Source: Brevundimonas sp. SGAir0440 | GTDB lineage: Bacteria; Pseudomonadota; Alphaproteobacteria; Caulobacterales; Caulobacteraceae | Length of the DNA: 64,000 nucleotides | Assembly: GCF_005484585.1 (NCBI RefSeq) | Contig: NZ_CP039435.1 | Location: 2,790,001 to 2,854,000 of the forward strand | Direction of reading: 5' to 3' | The notes under the pieces: model-generated | Databases searched by the model: none | What the model was told of the DNA's origin: nothing | The model's input: only the letters and a program-made list of their open reading frames with translations | Shown here: positions 1 to 11,071 of the stretch, in pieces | How positions within the stretch are numbered: position 1 is the stretch's first letter | Layout of the letters: every line of letters starts with the position of its first letter | Translations under genes and position numbers: made by a program

Positions 1-87
1 GTAACCGCGCGGCTCAGGATTGGTTTGAGCAAAGGCCGGGGCGGCGATGGCGGAAACGGCGACAGCAGCGAGAAGAATGTTACGCAT
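1..87 (-). CDS. N-terminus of an exported protein (cut by window edge)
   Basis: Only the first 29 codons lie in the window. They read as a classical Sec signal peptide: M-R-N, then a hydrophobic Leu/Ala/Val stretch ending APAFAQ, followed by TNPEPRGY. Cleavage after AFA is expected, so the mature protein is periplasmic or in the outer membrane. The ATG is at 85-87. An AGGAG lies about 13 bases upstream on the minus strand, rather far for a ribosome binding site. The family cannot be named from this fragment. It runs in the same direction as ppdK but is separated from it by the ppdK terminator. Confidence 0.75.
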   Translation of the reverse strand, partial: MRNILLAAVAVSAIAAPAFAQTNPEPRGY

Positions 88-319
88 TGTTTCTTATTAA
101 CTCCTAGATGTGATGACCAGACCGATCATCTGCCCCATCCAGCGAGTGCTTAAATAGGTCAGCGCCTCATCTGTTCCAGAGGTACGAAAACACGACGAAT
201 GCCTGTGGGCGCCGGGACACATACGGCGTTCCGTCAAGATCGGCGACTTTGTGGCGCCGCAGCAAAAAGGGCGGCCTCGACCGAGACCGCCCTTCTTGGG
301 TTCGTCCTGGTGAGAAGGC
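88..319. other. Intergenic region between the exported-protein gene and ppdK
   Basis: About 230 bases without a convincing gene. It holds the ppdK terminator at its right end and, on the minus strand, the leader and presumed promoter of the exported protein. Short frames here lack coding character. Confidence 0.6.
264..295 (-). terminator. Intrinsic terminator of ppdK
   Basis: On the minus strand an 11-bp stem (GGGCGGTCTCG with CGAGGCCGCCC, one G-T wobble) closes a very short loop and is followed by TTTTT. It begins about 25 bases after the ppdK stop codon. Confidence 0.85.
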
Positions 320-3001
<2,682 letters not shown>

Positions 3002-3127
3002 GCAGTCCCTGAGCTTTTCGGATCGTCCGGCGGGTTGGCCCCGCTCGCACATGCAGCATGATCTAGCGCGTGTGAGCGGCCTTGACCATTGCGGATGTAA
3101 CAATGCGTGAGGGGGTGGGCGGTTTCC

Positions 3128-3562
3128 ATGCGACGTGCGCACAACCTTGACGTTATCGTCTCCTCCCCATGCAATGGGGAGGGGGACCGCGAAGCGGTGG
3201 AGGGGCTCTTGACGCATGAAGGCTCCGTCTCGCGCGCCCGCATCCTGCGCCGCGCCCTGACCCCGCCCGAAGCCCGACTGTGGGTCCACCTCCGCCGCCG
3301 CGCGCTGAATGGGCTCAAATTCCGCCGTCAGCATCCGGCGGGCGTCTATGTGCTGGACTTCTATTGCGCCGAGGCGATGCTGGCCGTCGAGGTGGATGGC
3401 GAAAGCCATGAAGGCCGAGGCGAACATGACGCCCGTCGCACACGCTGGCTTGCGACCCAGGGCATTGCGGTCATCCGCGTCCCCGCCGAACAGGTGCGAA
3501 CGGACCTAGGTGAAGTGCTCGATTTCATCGCCGACAGGGCGAGACACCGAATCCGAAGCTGA
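3128..3562 (+). CDS. DUF559 domain endonuclease-like protein
   Basis: Product of about 144 residues. The core matches DUF559, a Vsr-related PD-(D/E)XK nuclease-like family: ARILRRALTPPEARLW, then LRFRRQHP-type text (here LKFRRQHPAGVYVLDFYC), then AVEVDGESH. The acidic residues of LDFYC and EVDG and the His after them are the candidate metal site. The biological role of DUF559 proteins is not established. The start is uncertain: ATG 3128 places the left repeat arm inside the reading frame (coding VSSPCNGEGDREAVEGL), whereas a TTG near 3209 would start after the arm. The gene sits between ppdK and glyS, both on the opposite strand, so it looks like an insertion. The domain call is confident; the activity is inferred. 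Confidence 0.8.
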   Translation: MRRAHNLDVIVSSPCNGEGDREAVEGLLTHEGSVSRARILRRALTPPEARLWVHLRRRALNGLKFRRQHPAGVYVLDFYCAEAMLAVEVDGESHEGRGEHDARRTRWLATQGIAVIRVPAEQVRTDLGEVLDFIADRARHRIRS

Positions 3563-3709
3563 ACCACCTTATCTCATCCCCATGAAATGGGGAGGTGGCG
3601 CGGCGTGCTTGCGCCGTGACGGAGGGGTTCTTCGCCACATCGCAGCCGTGTGACGTCAAGAGCCCCTCCACCGCTACGCGGTCCCCCTCCCCACAAGTGG
3701 GGAGGAGAC
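3158..3709. mobile_element. Inverted-repeat-bounded cassette carrying a DUF559 gene
   Basis: The left arm at 3158-3214 and the right arm at 3654-3709 are near-perfect reverse complements over 56-57 bases. They differ in the small loop of an inner hairpin and at one other position. Each arm contains a CCTCCCC/GGGGAGG palindrome and an ACCGC-GAA-GCGGT-type palindrome followed by GGAGGGGCTCTTGACG. Between the arms lie a DUF559 gene and a second palindromic module (3571-3630: GGGGAGGTGGCGCGGCG ... CCGTGACGGAGGGG). The A and B modules recur without a gene at 39705-39849. No transposase is present and no target-site duplication is obvious. Calling the unit mobile is an inference from the repeats and the dispersed second copy. 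Confidence 0.55.
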
Positions 3710-3712
3710 AAT
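3571..3712. repeat. Palindromic repeat pair, modules B and inverted A
   Basis: Module B (3571-3630) and the inverted A module (3654-3709) form the same two-part unit found at 39705-39849, but in the opposite orientation. The unit fills the gap between the DUF559 gene and the 3' end of glyS. As RNA each half would fold into strong hairpins. Confidence 0.75.
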
Positions 3713-3719
3713 GCGGCCC

Positions 3720-5780
3720 CTACCCCGCGATCTGGCCGAAGTCGGCGACCTGGCCCATGACATCGCGGACCTGGCCCAGCAGTTTCAGGCGGTTTTCGCG
3801 TTCGGCGGGGACGTCGGAGTTGACCAGAACGTCGTCGAAGAAGCGGTCCACGGGCGCGCGCAGGCGCGCCAGGGCCGTCATGGCGGCGGCGAAGTCCTCG
3901 GTCTCCAGCGCGGCCTCGACGGCGGTGCGCGCGGCGCCGACGGCGAAGGCCAGGGTGGTCTCGGCCTCGGGCTGGTTCGGGAGGCCGGTCTGGACCATGC
4001 CGGTGGGCAGCGGCCCCTTCTTCTCCTCGGCGCGGAGGATGTTGGAGGCGCGCTTGTAGCCGGCCAGCAGATTGGCGCCGTCGTCCGTGGCGAGGAAGGC
4101 GGCCAAGGCTTCCACCCGACGCACGATGCGGACGAGGTCGTCGTCGCCTAGGGCGAAGACGGCGGCGACGAGATCGTGGCGCTGGCCTTGGTCGCGCAGG
4201 AGGACGGTCAGGCGGTCGGCGAAGAAAGGGATGAGACCATGAAGTCCCGCTATCGCAGCGTCACCAGCCAAGCCGCTAGGGTAGCCACGTATCATCGCCG
4301 GCTGAAGATCAACCAAAGACAGTCGCGTTTGATTCTCCAGCAGCAACCGGATCACGCCCAGCGCCGCTCTCCGCAGCGCGAACGGATCCTTTGAGCCCGT
4401 GGGCTTTTCGTCGATGGCGAAGAAGCCGACCAGGGTGTCCAGCTTGTCGGCCAGGGCGACGGCGACCGTGACCGGTGCGGTCGGGACCGTGTCGGCGGGG
4501 CCTTGGGGCTTGTAGTGGTCGCGCACGGCGTCGGCGATCGCGTCGGAATGGCCGGCGAGGCGGGCGTAATAGCCGCCCATGATCCCCTGCAGTTCCGGGA
4601 ATTCGCTGACCATGCCCGACAGCAGATCGGCCTTGGACAGGCGGGCGGCGGTTTCGGCCTCGTCGGCGTCGGCGCCGACCAGCGGTGCGATCTCGCGCGC
4701 CAGGGCGGCGATGCGCTCGATGCGCTCGGCCAGGGTGCCCAGTTTGGCGTGGAAGGTGACGCCGGACAGTTTGGCGTTCCAGGCGTCGAAGCCGACCTTC
4801 TGGTCTTCTTCCCAGAAGAAGCGGGCGTCGTTCAGGCGGGCGGACAGAACCCGGCTGTTGCCGGCGGCCAGGGCCTTGCCCCCGTCGGTCGCCTCGACGT
4901 TTGCGACCACCAGGAAGTTGGGGGCCAGGCCATCCTTGGACGGATCGCGGACGGCGAAATACTTCTGGTGCACCTTCATCGACAGGCGCACGACTTCCGG
5001 CGGCAGGGCCAGGAACTGCGGGTCCATGTCGCCCAGGATCGGGGTCGGCCATTCCGCCAGACCCGCCACCTCGTCCAGCAGGCCGTCGTCATCGACCAGG
5101 GCGAGGCCGCGTGCGGCGCAGGCGGCCTTGGCCTGTTTCAGTATCCGCAACTTGCGATCGGCGACGTCCAGCAGGACGAAGTTCTTTTCCAGTTGGGTGC
5201 GGTAGTCGACGAAGTCGCTGACGCGCAGCAGCTCGCCGGAACCCAGGAAGCGGTGGCCCTCGGTGATCGCGTCACTCTGAATCCCGTCGATCTCGAACGG
5301 GACCACCTTGCCATCGAAGAGGCACAGGATGCGCTTGATCGGACGCACCCAGCGCAGGGTGCCGGAACCCCAGCGCATCGACTTGGGCCAGGGGAAGGTG
5401 CGGATGACCTGATCCACCGTCTCGGCGACCAGATCGGTCGTGGCGCGCCCCTTGGACGACAGGACGGCGAACAGGACGCCGTCGCGCTCGGTCAGTTGAT
5501 CGCGCGTCAGGCCGGTCTTGCGCAGAAAGCCTTCCAGCGCCTGTTCCGGGGCCGAGGCGCGCGGGCCCTTGACCTCTTCCTCACGGTCCGGCGTGGCCGT
5601 GGGCAAGCCGTCGATCACTAAAGTCAGGCGGCGCGGACCGGCATAGGTCGTCAGCGCGTCCCACGTCAGGCCGGCGACCTTCAGCCGGTCGGAGACCATC
5701 CGCTGAAGGTCGCGCGCGGCGCCCTGCTGCATCCGGGCGGGGATTTCTTCGGAGAAGATTTCGAGAAGCAGCTGGGGCAT
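3720..5780 (-). CDS. glyS: Glycine--tRNA ligase, beta subunit
   Basis: Beta subunit of the bacterial alpha2-beta2 glycyl-tRNA synthetase. It binds tRNA-Gly and is needed for charging with the alpha subunit GlyQ. The 686-residue product begins with the family signature LLLEIFSEEIPARMQQGA. It contains the HQKYFAVRD segment near residue 270, an HD-like central region, and a C-terminal anticodon-binding domain starting near DPFALRRAALGVIRLL (about residue 465). Its ATG overlaps the stop codon of the preceding orphan gene by one base (TGATG), so translation is probably coupled. The 3' end abuts the inverted-repeat cassette. Confidence 0.97.
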   Translation of the reverse strand: MPQLLLEIFSEEIPARMQQGAARDLQRMVSDRLKVAGLTWDALTTYAGPRRLTLVIDGLPTATPDREEEVKGPRASAPEQALEGFLRKTGLTRDQLTERDGVLFAVLSSKGRATTDLVAETVDQVIRTFPWPKSMRWGSGTLRWVRPIKRILCLFDGKVVPFEIDGIQSDAITEGHRFLGSGELLRVSDFVDYRTQLEKNFVLLDVADRKLRILKQAKAACAARGLALVDDDGLLDEVAGLAEWPTPILGDMDPQFLALPPEVVRLSMKVHQKYFAVRDPSKDGLAPNFLVVANVEATDGGKALAAGNSRVLSARLNDARFFWEEDQKVGFDAWNAKLSGVTFHAKLGTLAERIERIAALAREIAPLVGADADEAETAARLSKADLLSGMVSEFPELQGIMGGYYARLAGHSDAIADAVRDHYKPQGPADTVPTAPVTVAVALADKLDTLVGFFAIDEKPTGSKDPFALRRAALGVIRLLLENQTRLSLVDLQPAMIRGYPSGLAGDAAIAGLHGLIPFFADRLTVLLRDQGQRHDLVAAVFALGDDDLVRIVRRVEALAAFLATDDGANLLAGYKRASNILRAEEKKGPLPTGMVQTGLPNQPEAETTLAFAVGAARTAVEAALETEDFAAAMTALARLRAPVDRFFDDVLVNSDVPAERENRLKLLGQVRDVMGQVADFGQIAG

Positions 5781-6157
5781 CAGGCGGTCTTGTGTTGGAG
5801 CGTTAACATCAGCGTCTCGACCTGTTGGTCGCGTGCGCCGAAGATCACGGTGAGTTCAAGGTCTGCCGCCGAAAGCGCGGCCTGCTGCAGCAAATCAAAA
5901 TAGGCAGGTTCAAAGTAGAACTCGCCGTTCAGACCATGCTCGTTCTCCCAAAGGCTACCGAGCGTGCCGTTATGCGATTGGACAAGGGACTCGAAGCTGG
6001 CGTGGATGATGCTAGGCGCTCGACCATTCAAGGTCACAGGCTGCGGATTCATCTGCCACACTGGCCCACGCTGACTGAGTCCAGCTGTCAAACGCAGCAG
6101 GCGGTTCGAAAACGCCATACTGCCGCTCACGAGCTCAGAAGAATGATCAACGCTCAC
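5780..6157 (-). CDS. Orphan protein encoded between glyQ and glyS
   Basis: A 125-residue product of unknown family. Its ATG overlaps the glyQ stop by four bases (ATGA) and its stop overlaps the glyS ATG by one, so it is embedded in the operon and almost certainly translated. It has no signal peptide or membrane segment. It contains two Leu-rich amphipathic stretches (near residues 20-27 and 85-110) and an aromatic [12 protein letters not shown] patch. The region is visibly richer in A and T than the flanking synthetase genes, suggesting recent acquisition. Resemblance to small immunity or accessory proteins cannot be tested by eye, so no function is assigned. Confidence 0.8.
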   Translation of the reverse strand: MSVDHSSELVSGSMAFSNRLLRLTAGLSQRGPVWQMNPQPVTLNGRAPSIIHASFESLVQSHNGTLGSLWENEHGLNGEFYFEPAYFDLLQQAALSAADLELTVIFGARDQQVETLMLTLQHKTA

Positions 6158-7047
6158 GCCGTTTTCCGCTCTTGTTCGACGTAAGCGAGAGCGCAGGCTT
6201 TGCAGAGTTCGCGGATGCGGCCGATGTAGCTCTGGCGTTCGGCGACGGCGATGGCGCCGCGGGCGTCCATCAGGTTGAACAGGTGGCTGGCCTTCAGCAC
6301 CTGGTCATAGGCGGGCAGGACCAGCGGCTGATCCTGCGGCCCGCGCATGTCCAGCAGGCGCTGGACCTCGCCCACCATATCCTCGAACCGGCGCTTCAGA
6401 CCGTCGACGTCATAGCCGTGGAAGTTGGCTTCCGACTGCTGGCGCTCGTTCTCCAGGAAGACCTCGCCGTAGGTCAGCCCCTCCTTGGTGAACTTCAGAT
6501 CATAGACGTTGTCCACGCCCTGCACGTACATGGCCAGACGCTCCAGCCCGTAGGTCAGCTCGCCCGACACCACATCGACCTCTATGCCGCCAACGCCCTG
6601 GAAATAGGTGAACTGCGTCACCTCCATCCCGTCGCACCAAACCTCCCAGCCCAGGCCCCAGGCGCCGACGGTGGGATTTTCCCAGTCGTCCTCGACGAAG
6701 CGGATGTCGTGCAGTTTCGGATCGATGCCGATGGCCGCCAGCGATCCGAGATAGAGTTCCTGAAGGTCAGCCGGGTTCGGTTTGAGCAGAACCTGGTATT
6801 GGTAATAGTGTTGGAGGCGGTTGGGGTTTTCGCCATAGCGGCCGTCGCCGGGGCGGCGGCTGGGCTGCACATAGGCGGCCTTCCACGGCTTGGAACCGAG
6901 GGCGCGCAGGACGGTGGCGGGATGCAGCGTGCCGGCCCCGACCTCAATGTCATAGGGCTGGAGGATGGCGCAGCCCTGCTCGCCCCAATAGCGGTGGAGC
7001 GTCAGGATCAGGTCCTGAAACGCAAGCGGCTCGGTCGAGGTGGTCAA
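6154..7047 (-). CDS. glyQ: Glycine--tRNA ligase, alpha subunit
   Basis: Catalytic class II alpha subunit (297 residues) that forms glycyl-adenylate. Clear motifs are [19 protein letters not shown] near the N-terminus, [15 protein letters not shown], and [17 protein letters not shown] (class II motif 2 region). First gene of the glyQ - orphan - glyS operon. The overlap with the next gene is four bases. The terminator of the upstream fasciclin gene lies between 7072 and 7103, so glyQ probably has its own promoter in the remaining short gap. Confidence 0.97.
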   Translation of the reverse strand: MTTSTEPLAFQDLILTLHRYWGEQGCAILQPYDIEVGAGTLHPATVLRALGSKPWKAAYVQPSRRPGDGRYGENPNRLQHYYQYQVLLKPNPADLQELYLGSLAAIGIDPKLHDIRFVEDDWENPTVGAWGLGWEVWCDGMEVTQFTYFQGVGGIEVDVVSGELTYGLERLAMYVQGVDNVYDLKFTKEGLTYGEVFLENERQQSEANFHGYDVDGLKRRFEDMVGEVQRLLDMRGPQDQPLVLPAYDQVLKASHLFNLMDARGAIAVAERQSYIGRIRELCKACALAYVEQERKTA

Positions 7048-7071
7048 ATCGGGCTCGTGGGGAGGGGCTGC

Positions 7072-7103
7072 AAAAAAGACGGCGGACCATAGGGCCCGCC
7101 GCC
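7072..7103 (-). terminator. Intrinsic terminator of the fasciclin gene
   Basis: On the minus strand GGCGGGCCC and GGTCCGCC pair with one mismatch around a short loop, followed by TCTTTTTT. It lies about 45 bases past the fasciclin stop and before glyQ. Confidence 0.75.
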
Positions 7104-7147
7104 TTCCGCTTCAACACGCTACCGAGCGAGCGCGTGGATGACCCTGA

Positions 7148-8044
7148 TCAGTTCGGGGTCGGCTTGGCCTCGGCCGCGCCGTCGGCGGCGGGATCAGCCG
7201 CATCGACCGGCGGGGTGGCGGGAGTGTCGACCTGACCATCGGTCGGGTTAACGACCGGCGACGAGGACGTGGTCGTCGTCATCGCGGCGGGCTGGCCGTT
7301 CGGCGCGGTCGGGGCCGGGGTCGCTTCAGCAGCCGGGGTCGCCTCAGCGGCAGGAGCGGCGGCCTCGGCGGGCGCGGCGGCCTCTTCATCGCCCATGGCG
7401 GCCATGGAGTTCGCCGGGTTCAGGACCTTGTCGATCGGGAAGATGGCGCCGTTCGAGGCGTCCAGCTCGGCGCTGACGACGGTCGCGCCGTCAGCCTTGA
7501 TGGCCGAACCCGTGCCGTCCAGCAGGACCTGGCTCTCGGCGGCCGTCTCCACGCCGCCCTTCTTGCCCATGATCTGGTCGGGCGTCACGTCGGCCACGAT
7601 GACGTGATACAGCAGCAGCTGGCGCAGTTCGGCGGCGTTGGCCGGGTCCATCAGACGCGTACGCTCTGCCTCGGGCACGGCGGCGAAGGCGGCGTCGGTC
7701 GGGGCGAAGATCGAGATGGCCGGGCGGCTGGCCAGGGTGTCGGTCAGCTGGGCGGCGTCCAGCGCGGCCAGCAGGGTGGTGAACTGACCGCTGGCCTTCA
7801 GCTTGTCGACAACGGTTTCACCGGCGACGGGCGTGGTCGCTTCTGCAGTCGTGGTCGTGGTGGCGGCGGCTTCAGCCGTAGGCGCCGGCGTCTGCGGCAT
7901 GGCCGGCGTGGCCGGATCGTTTTGCGGCATGGTCGCCGGGGCGGGCGTCGTCGTGGTCGCCGGAGCAGTCATGTCCTGGGCGAACGCGGGGGCGGCCATC
8001 AGGCTGACGACGGCGGTGGCGGCAAGCAGTTTTGCGCGAAGCAT
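7148..8044 (-). CDS. Secreted fasciclin (FAS1) domain protein
   Basis: A 298-residue exported protein. It has a signal peptide (M-L-R-A-K, hydrophobic core, cleavage after APAFA), then a Thr/Pro/Ala-rich low-complexity stretch to about residue 75. One FAS1 domain spans about residues 80-205 (KASGQFTTLLAALDAAQL, SIFAPTDAAFAAVP, LLYHVIVADVTP, NGAIFPIDKVL). A long Ala/Pro/Thr-rich tail ends it. FAS1 domains mediate adhesion or extracellular interactions in other organisms; the role here is not known. It is a paralogue of the FAS1 lipoprotein at 19546. Upstream, GGAAC with CGTG 16 bases later weakly resembles an EcfG promoter. Confidence 0.92.
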   Translation of the reverse strand: MLRAKLLAATAVVSLMAAPAFAQDMTAPATTTTPAPATMPQNDPATPAMPQTPAPTAEAAATTTTTAEATTPVAGETVVDKLKASGQFTTLLAALDAAQLTDTLASRPAISIFAPTDAAFAAVPEAERTRLMDPANAAELRQLLLYHVIVADVTPDQIMGKKGGVETAAESQVLLDGTGSAIKADGATVVSAELDASNGAIFPIDKVLNPANSMAAMGDEEAAAPAEAAAPAAEATPAAEATPAPTAPNGQPAAMTTTTSSSPVVNPTDGQVDTPATPPVDAADPAADGAAEAKPTPN

Positions 8045-8247
8045 GGCGATTTCCTTTTTCCTGTTTGAGGATCGCCACGGGGGAGACGGCGACCCGTTCC
8101 AGACATCGGAACTGCCGACTCAAATCAGAACGCCGTGATCTGGTTCCGAGATTTCGAAACAATGCGTAACGTTTGTGATGATCTGGGCGAGACCTGGGCG
8201 AAATCGCCGGTTTCGCAGCCTGATCGCCGGTATTCGGCCACAAAGCT

Positions 8248-9126
8248 TCAGCGTTGCTGTACGGACAGCTGTGTTGCTTTGACCCAGCCCTCGGGATGTG
8301 CAGCGGACAGAGCGCGCGCAGCGGATTGGGCCGCGTCGTCGCTGGGATACAAACCGAACACCGTCGCGCCTGAGCCAGACATGCGGGTCAGAGCGACCTG
8401 ATCGGTCGCCGCCACCGCCGACAGGGCTGCGCCGATCGCCGGCGTCAGCGCCAGCGCAGGCGCTTCAAGATCGTTGCGCTGCGCCGACAGCCAGTCGATG
8501 ACAGCGCCGATGGACCACTCGTGTGGAGGCGAGGGTCTGTCGGCGGCCCGCACCGGCCCTGCATCATAGGCGCGATAGACGGCGCCGGTCGGCGAGGGGA
8601 CGCCGGGGTTGAACAGCACGGCCGGCAGCGGCGCCAGCCGGGGCTCGTCCGTCAGCACGTCTCCCCTCCCCTCGGCCCAGGCCGTGCGCATCCGCAGACA
8701 CATCGGCCCGTCCGCGCCGACGACGCCCGCGACCGCCTCAAGCGCGTGGTCGTCGAGATCGAGCGCCAGGACGTCGCGCGCGAGCTTCAGCGCTGCGCCC
8801 GCATCGGACGACCCGCCGCCCAGCCCCGCCGCGATGGGCAGGCGCTTGTTCAGCGTGACCTTCAGTTTCGGCGCTCCGATATCGCAGGCGTCGCCCAGTC
8901 GGCGCAGCGCGCGCAGGATCAGATTGTCGTCCGTCGCGCCCAGCCCGGCGCCGAAAGGCCCGTTGACCGTCAGCGACAGGCAATCCGCCTGCTCGACCGA
9001 CACGCGATCCCCGACATCGGCGAACGCGACTAGGCTGGACAGCGGATGATAGCCGTCGGCGTCCACCGCGCCGACATGCAGGAACAGATTGATTTTGGCC
9101 GGCGCCAAGGCGGTCAGGGCGGGCAT
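8248..9126 (-). CDS. ispE: 4-diphosphocytidyl-2-C-methyl-D-erythritol kinase
   Basis: GHMP-family kinase that phosphorylates CDP-methylerythritol in the non-mevalonate (MEP) isoprenoid pathway. The 292-residue product starts APAKINLFLHVGAVDADGYHPL, the IspE N-terminal signature with the substrate-binding Lys and His. It has the ATP loop GLGGGSSDAGAAL near residue 100 and the third GHMP motif RMSGSGATVFGLY near 255. Only three bases separate it from the upstream TPR gene on the same strand, so they are probably co-transcribed. The 200-base gap downstream (8045-8247) holds only the fasciclin promoter region. Confidence 0.96.
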   Translation of the reverse strand: MPALTALAPAKINLFLHVGAVDADGYHPLSSLVAFADVGDRVSVEQADCLSLTVNGPFGAGLGATDDNLILRALRRLGDACDIGAPKLKVTLNKRLPIAAGLGGGSSDAGAALKLARDVLALDLDDHALEAVAGVVGADGPMCLRMRTAWAEGRGDVLTDEPRLAPLPAVLFNPGVPSPTGAVYRAYDAGPVRAADRPSPPHEWSIGAVIDWLSAQRNDLEAPALALTPAIGAALSAVAATDQVALTRMSGSGATVFGLYPSDDAAQSAARALSAAHPEGWVKATQLSVQQR

Positions 9127-9129
9127 GAC

Positions 9130-11007
9130 CTATTGCGCGACGCCTTGGGCGCTCGGCGCGCTGTCCAGCCCATTGGCGATCTTGCGTTCGACCTTGGCCC
9201 GACGTTCGGGTTCGGGCTCCAGCACCAGGACGCGGTTCCACAGCCAGACGGCTTCGCGTTGACGGCCGACCTTCCAGTAGGCGTCGCCGAGGTGATCGTT
9301 GATCTCGGCGTTGGACGGCTCCTTGTCGACAGCCTCTTCCAGCGTGTTGACAGCCGTTTCGTACTGGCCCTGTTTGAACTGCGCCCAGCCCAGCGAATCC
9401 TGGATGTTGCCGTTGTCGGGCTCCAGCGCATGGGCGCGGGCGATCATCTCGGCGCCTTCCTGAACCCGCAGCCCCTTATCGACCCAAAGATAGCCGAGGT
9501 AGTTCAGCATGTCGGCGTCGTTCGGTGCGGTCTGAAGCGCGGCCCACAGTTCGGCCTCGGCCTCGGGAACACGACCCAGCGCCTCATAGGCGGCGCCGCG
9601 CAGGAAGTGAACGCTGGCGCCCTGATCAGCGGTGTTCAAAAGCGGCCCGTCCAGCAACGCCAGCGCCTCGTCATGCTGTTTCAGCTGCATCAGCTGACCC
9701 GCCAGCACCAAGGCGATCTGCCGATCGTCGGGGCTGGCGGCCGCAGCGCGGCGTAGCTCGGTGAGCGCCTCCTGCGACTGGCCGTCTTCTTCCAGCGCCA
9801 CGGCCAACTGGGCGCGGGCGGCGGCATAGAGTTTTGGATCGGCGGTCCCGACCCGCGACAGGGCGTTGCGGGCGGCGGATTTCAGACCGGCGCGCGAGAG
9901 CACCTGGGCCAGCTGATATTCCGTCTCGTCATCGTCGTGCAGGTTCTGGGCGAGGCGCAGATAGACGGCGGCGAATTCGTTGCCGCGCTCGGCCGAAGCC
10001 TGGGCGGCGGCTGTAATCAAGCCCTGGGCGGCGCCTTCGCGGAAGTCGGGCAAGGCAGGCGGGCGGCCGCCGTCTTTCAGCCGTTGCAGCGCGCGGGCCA
10101 CACCTGGATCGACGGGTTGCACCGCCATGGCGGCTTCATACAGAGCGACGGCGTCGTCGCGGCGACCGCGCCGTTCCAGAAACTCGCCATAGGGGCGTTT
10201 GAACAGGGCGCCGACGCCGGCGACCTCGGAAGCGGCCTTCAGCTCCACCTCGGCCTCGGCATAGTCGCGGCGCTTCTCCAGCAGGGCGGCGCGATTGATG
10301 CGGGCGAAGGCCAGGGTCAGGGGATCTCCGGCGGTCGGGACCGGCTGAAGCGCCCGGGTCCAGTCGCCAGCCGCAGCCGCGATCCACGGCGCGACCAGAA
10401 GACCGACGCGGGCGTGCGGGGCGCCGACGGGCTGACGGGCCAGTTCGGCGTTCGGCGTCCTGGCGTCTCCGCGCACGAAATGCTGGACCAGACGCACCAG
10501 CCGTCCGCCCTCGACGAACGCGGGAGACGCGGTCGCATCGGTCGGGGCCAGGGCGGCCGCCACGTCCAGATCGCCGGTCAGCAGGGCGGAGGTGAAAGCC
10601 TGTTCGCGCACGCGCGGCTGTTCCGGCGTCAGCCGTTCCGCCTGGGCCAGATAGTCCGAGCCGGTCGCCCCCTCGCCCTGCATCAGGGCCAGCTTGCCCG
10701 CCAGATACAGGCCATAGGCGCTGCGGCCCTCGGCGTTCGTCGGGATCGGCGCCCAGACGGCCGGGATCGCCGGCGTCGCGGGCGTATCGGTGATGATGAT
10801 GTGAGGATCGGGCGCGGCCTCGGTCGGCGCCTGACCTGGTGTGGCCTGGCCCGGCGCCGTCTGGCCCGGCTCCAGGATGACGGCCGGCGGATGGGTGTCC
10901 GGCGTCGGGGCGGGCGGGGTCGTTTCCTGAGCCGAGGCGTGGCCGGAAAGCGCCACGGCGAGGACGGTCAGGGAGGCGGCGAACAGACGAGAACGGGAGG
11001 CGATCAT
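9130..11007 (-). CDS. Exported tetratricopeptide-repeat protein
   Basis: About 625 residues. A signal peptide (M-I-A-S-R-S-R-L-F, hydrophobic core, cleavage after ASA) leads to a Pro/Thr/Ala-rich segment and then mostly helical TPR units. These are clearest in the C-terminal half: LMQLKQHDEALALLDGPLL, AEAELWAALQTAPNDADMLN, GNIQDSLGWAQFKQGQYETA, AEINDHLGDAYWKVGRQREA. Such proteins act as periplasmic scaffolds, but no partner can be named here. ATG at 11007 is chosen over one five codons upstream because it starts the signal peptide directly. It lies between ETF-QO and ispE on the same strand. Confidence 0.9.
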   Translation of the reverse strand: MIASRSRLFAASLTVLAVALSGHASAQETTPPAPTPDTHPPAVILEPGQTAPGQATPGQAPTEAAPDPHIIITDTPATPAIPAVWAPIPTNAEGRSAYGLYLAGKLALMQGEGATGSDYLAQAERLTPEQPRVREQAFTSALLTGDLDVAAALAPTDATASPAFVEGGRLVRLVQHFVRGDARTPNAELARQPVGAPHARVGLLVAPWIAAAAGDWTRALQPVPTAGDPLTLAFARINRAALLEKRRDYAEAEVELKAASEVAGVGALFKRPYGEFLERRGRRDDAVALYEAAMAVQPVDPGVARALQRLKDGGRPPALPDFREGAAQGLITAAAQASAERGNEFAAVYLRLAQNLHDDDETEYQLAQVLSRAGLKSAARNALSRVGTADPKLYAAARAQLAVALEEDGQSQEALTELRRAAAASPDDRQIALVLAGQLMQLKQHDEALALLDGPLLNTADQGASVHFLRGAAYEALGRVPEAEAELWAALQTAPNDADMLNYLGYLWVDKGLRVQEGAEMIARAHALEPDNGNIQDSLGWAQFKQGQYETAVNTLEEAVDKEPSNAEINDHLGDAYWKVGRQREAVWLWNRVLVLEPEPERRAKVERKIANGLDSAPSAQGVAQ

Positions 11008-11071
11008 GCCCGGACCCTTCACGCTTTTGCAGCGGCGGGCAAGGGCGGAACACCGCCCCTGCCCCCTTCAG

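Noticed and set aside
3128..3562. Interpreting the DUF559 gene as a very-short-patch repair endonuclease (vsr)
   Set aside because: No cytosine methyltransferase is adjacent and the motif set matches DUF559 rather than true Vsr, so the name would over-specify.
8085..8125. EcfG promoter for the secreted fasciclin gene
   Set aside because: GGAAC is present but the -10 is CGTG, and a nearer GGAAC has the wrong spacing; kept only as a remark.
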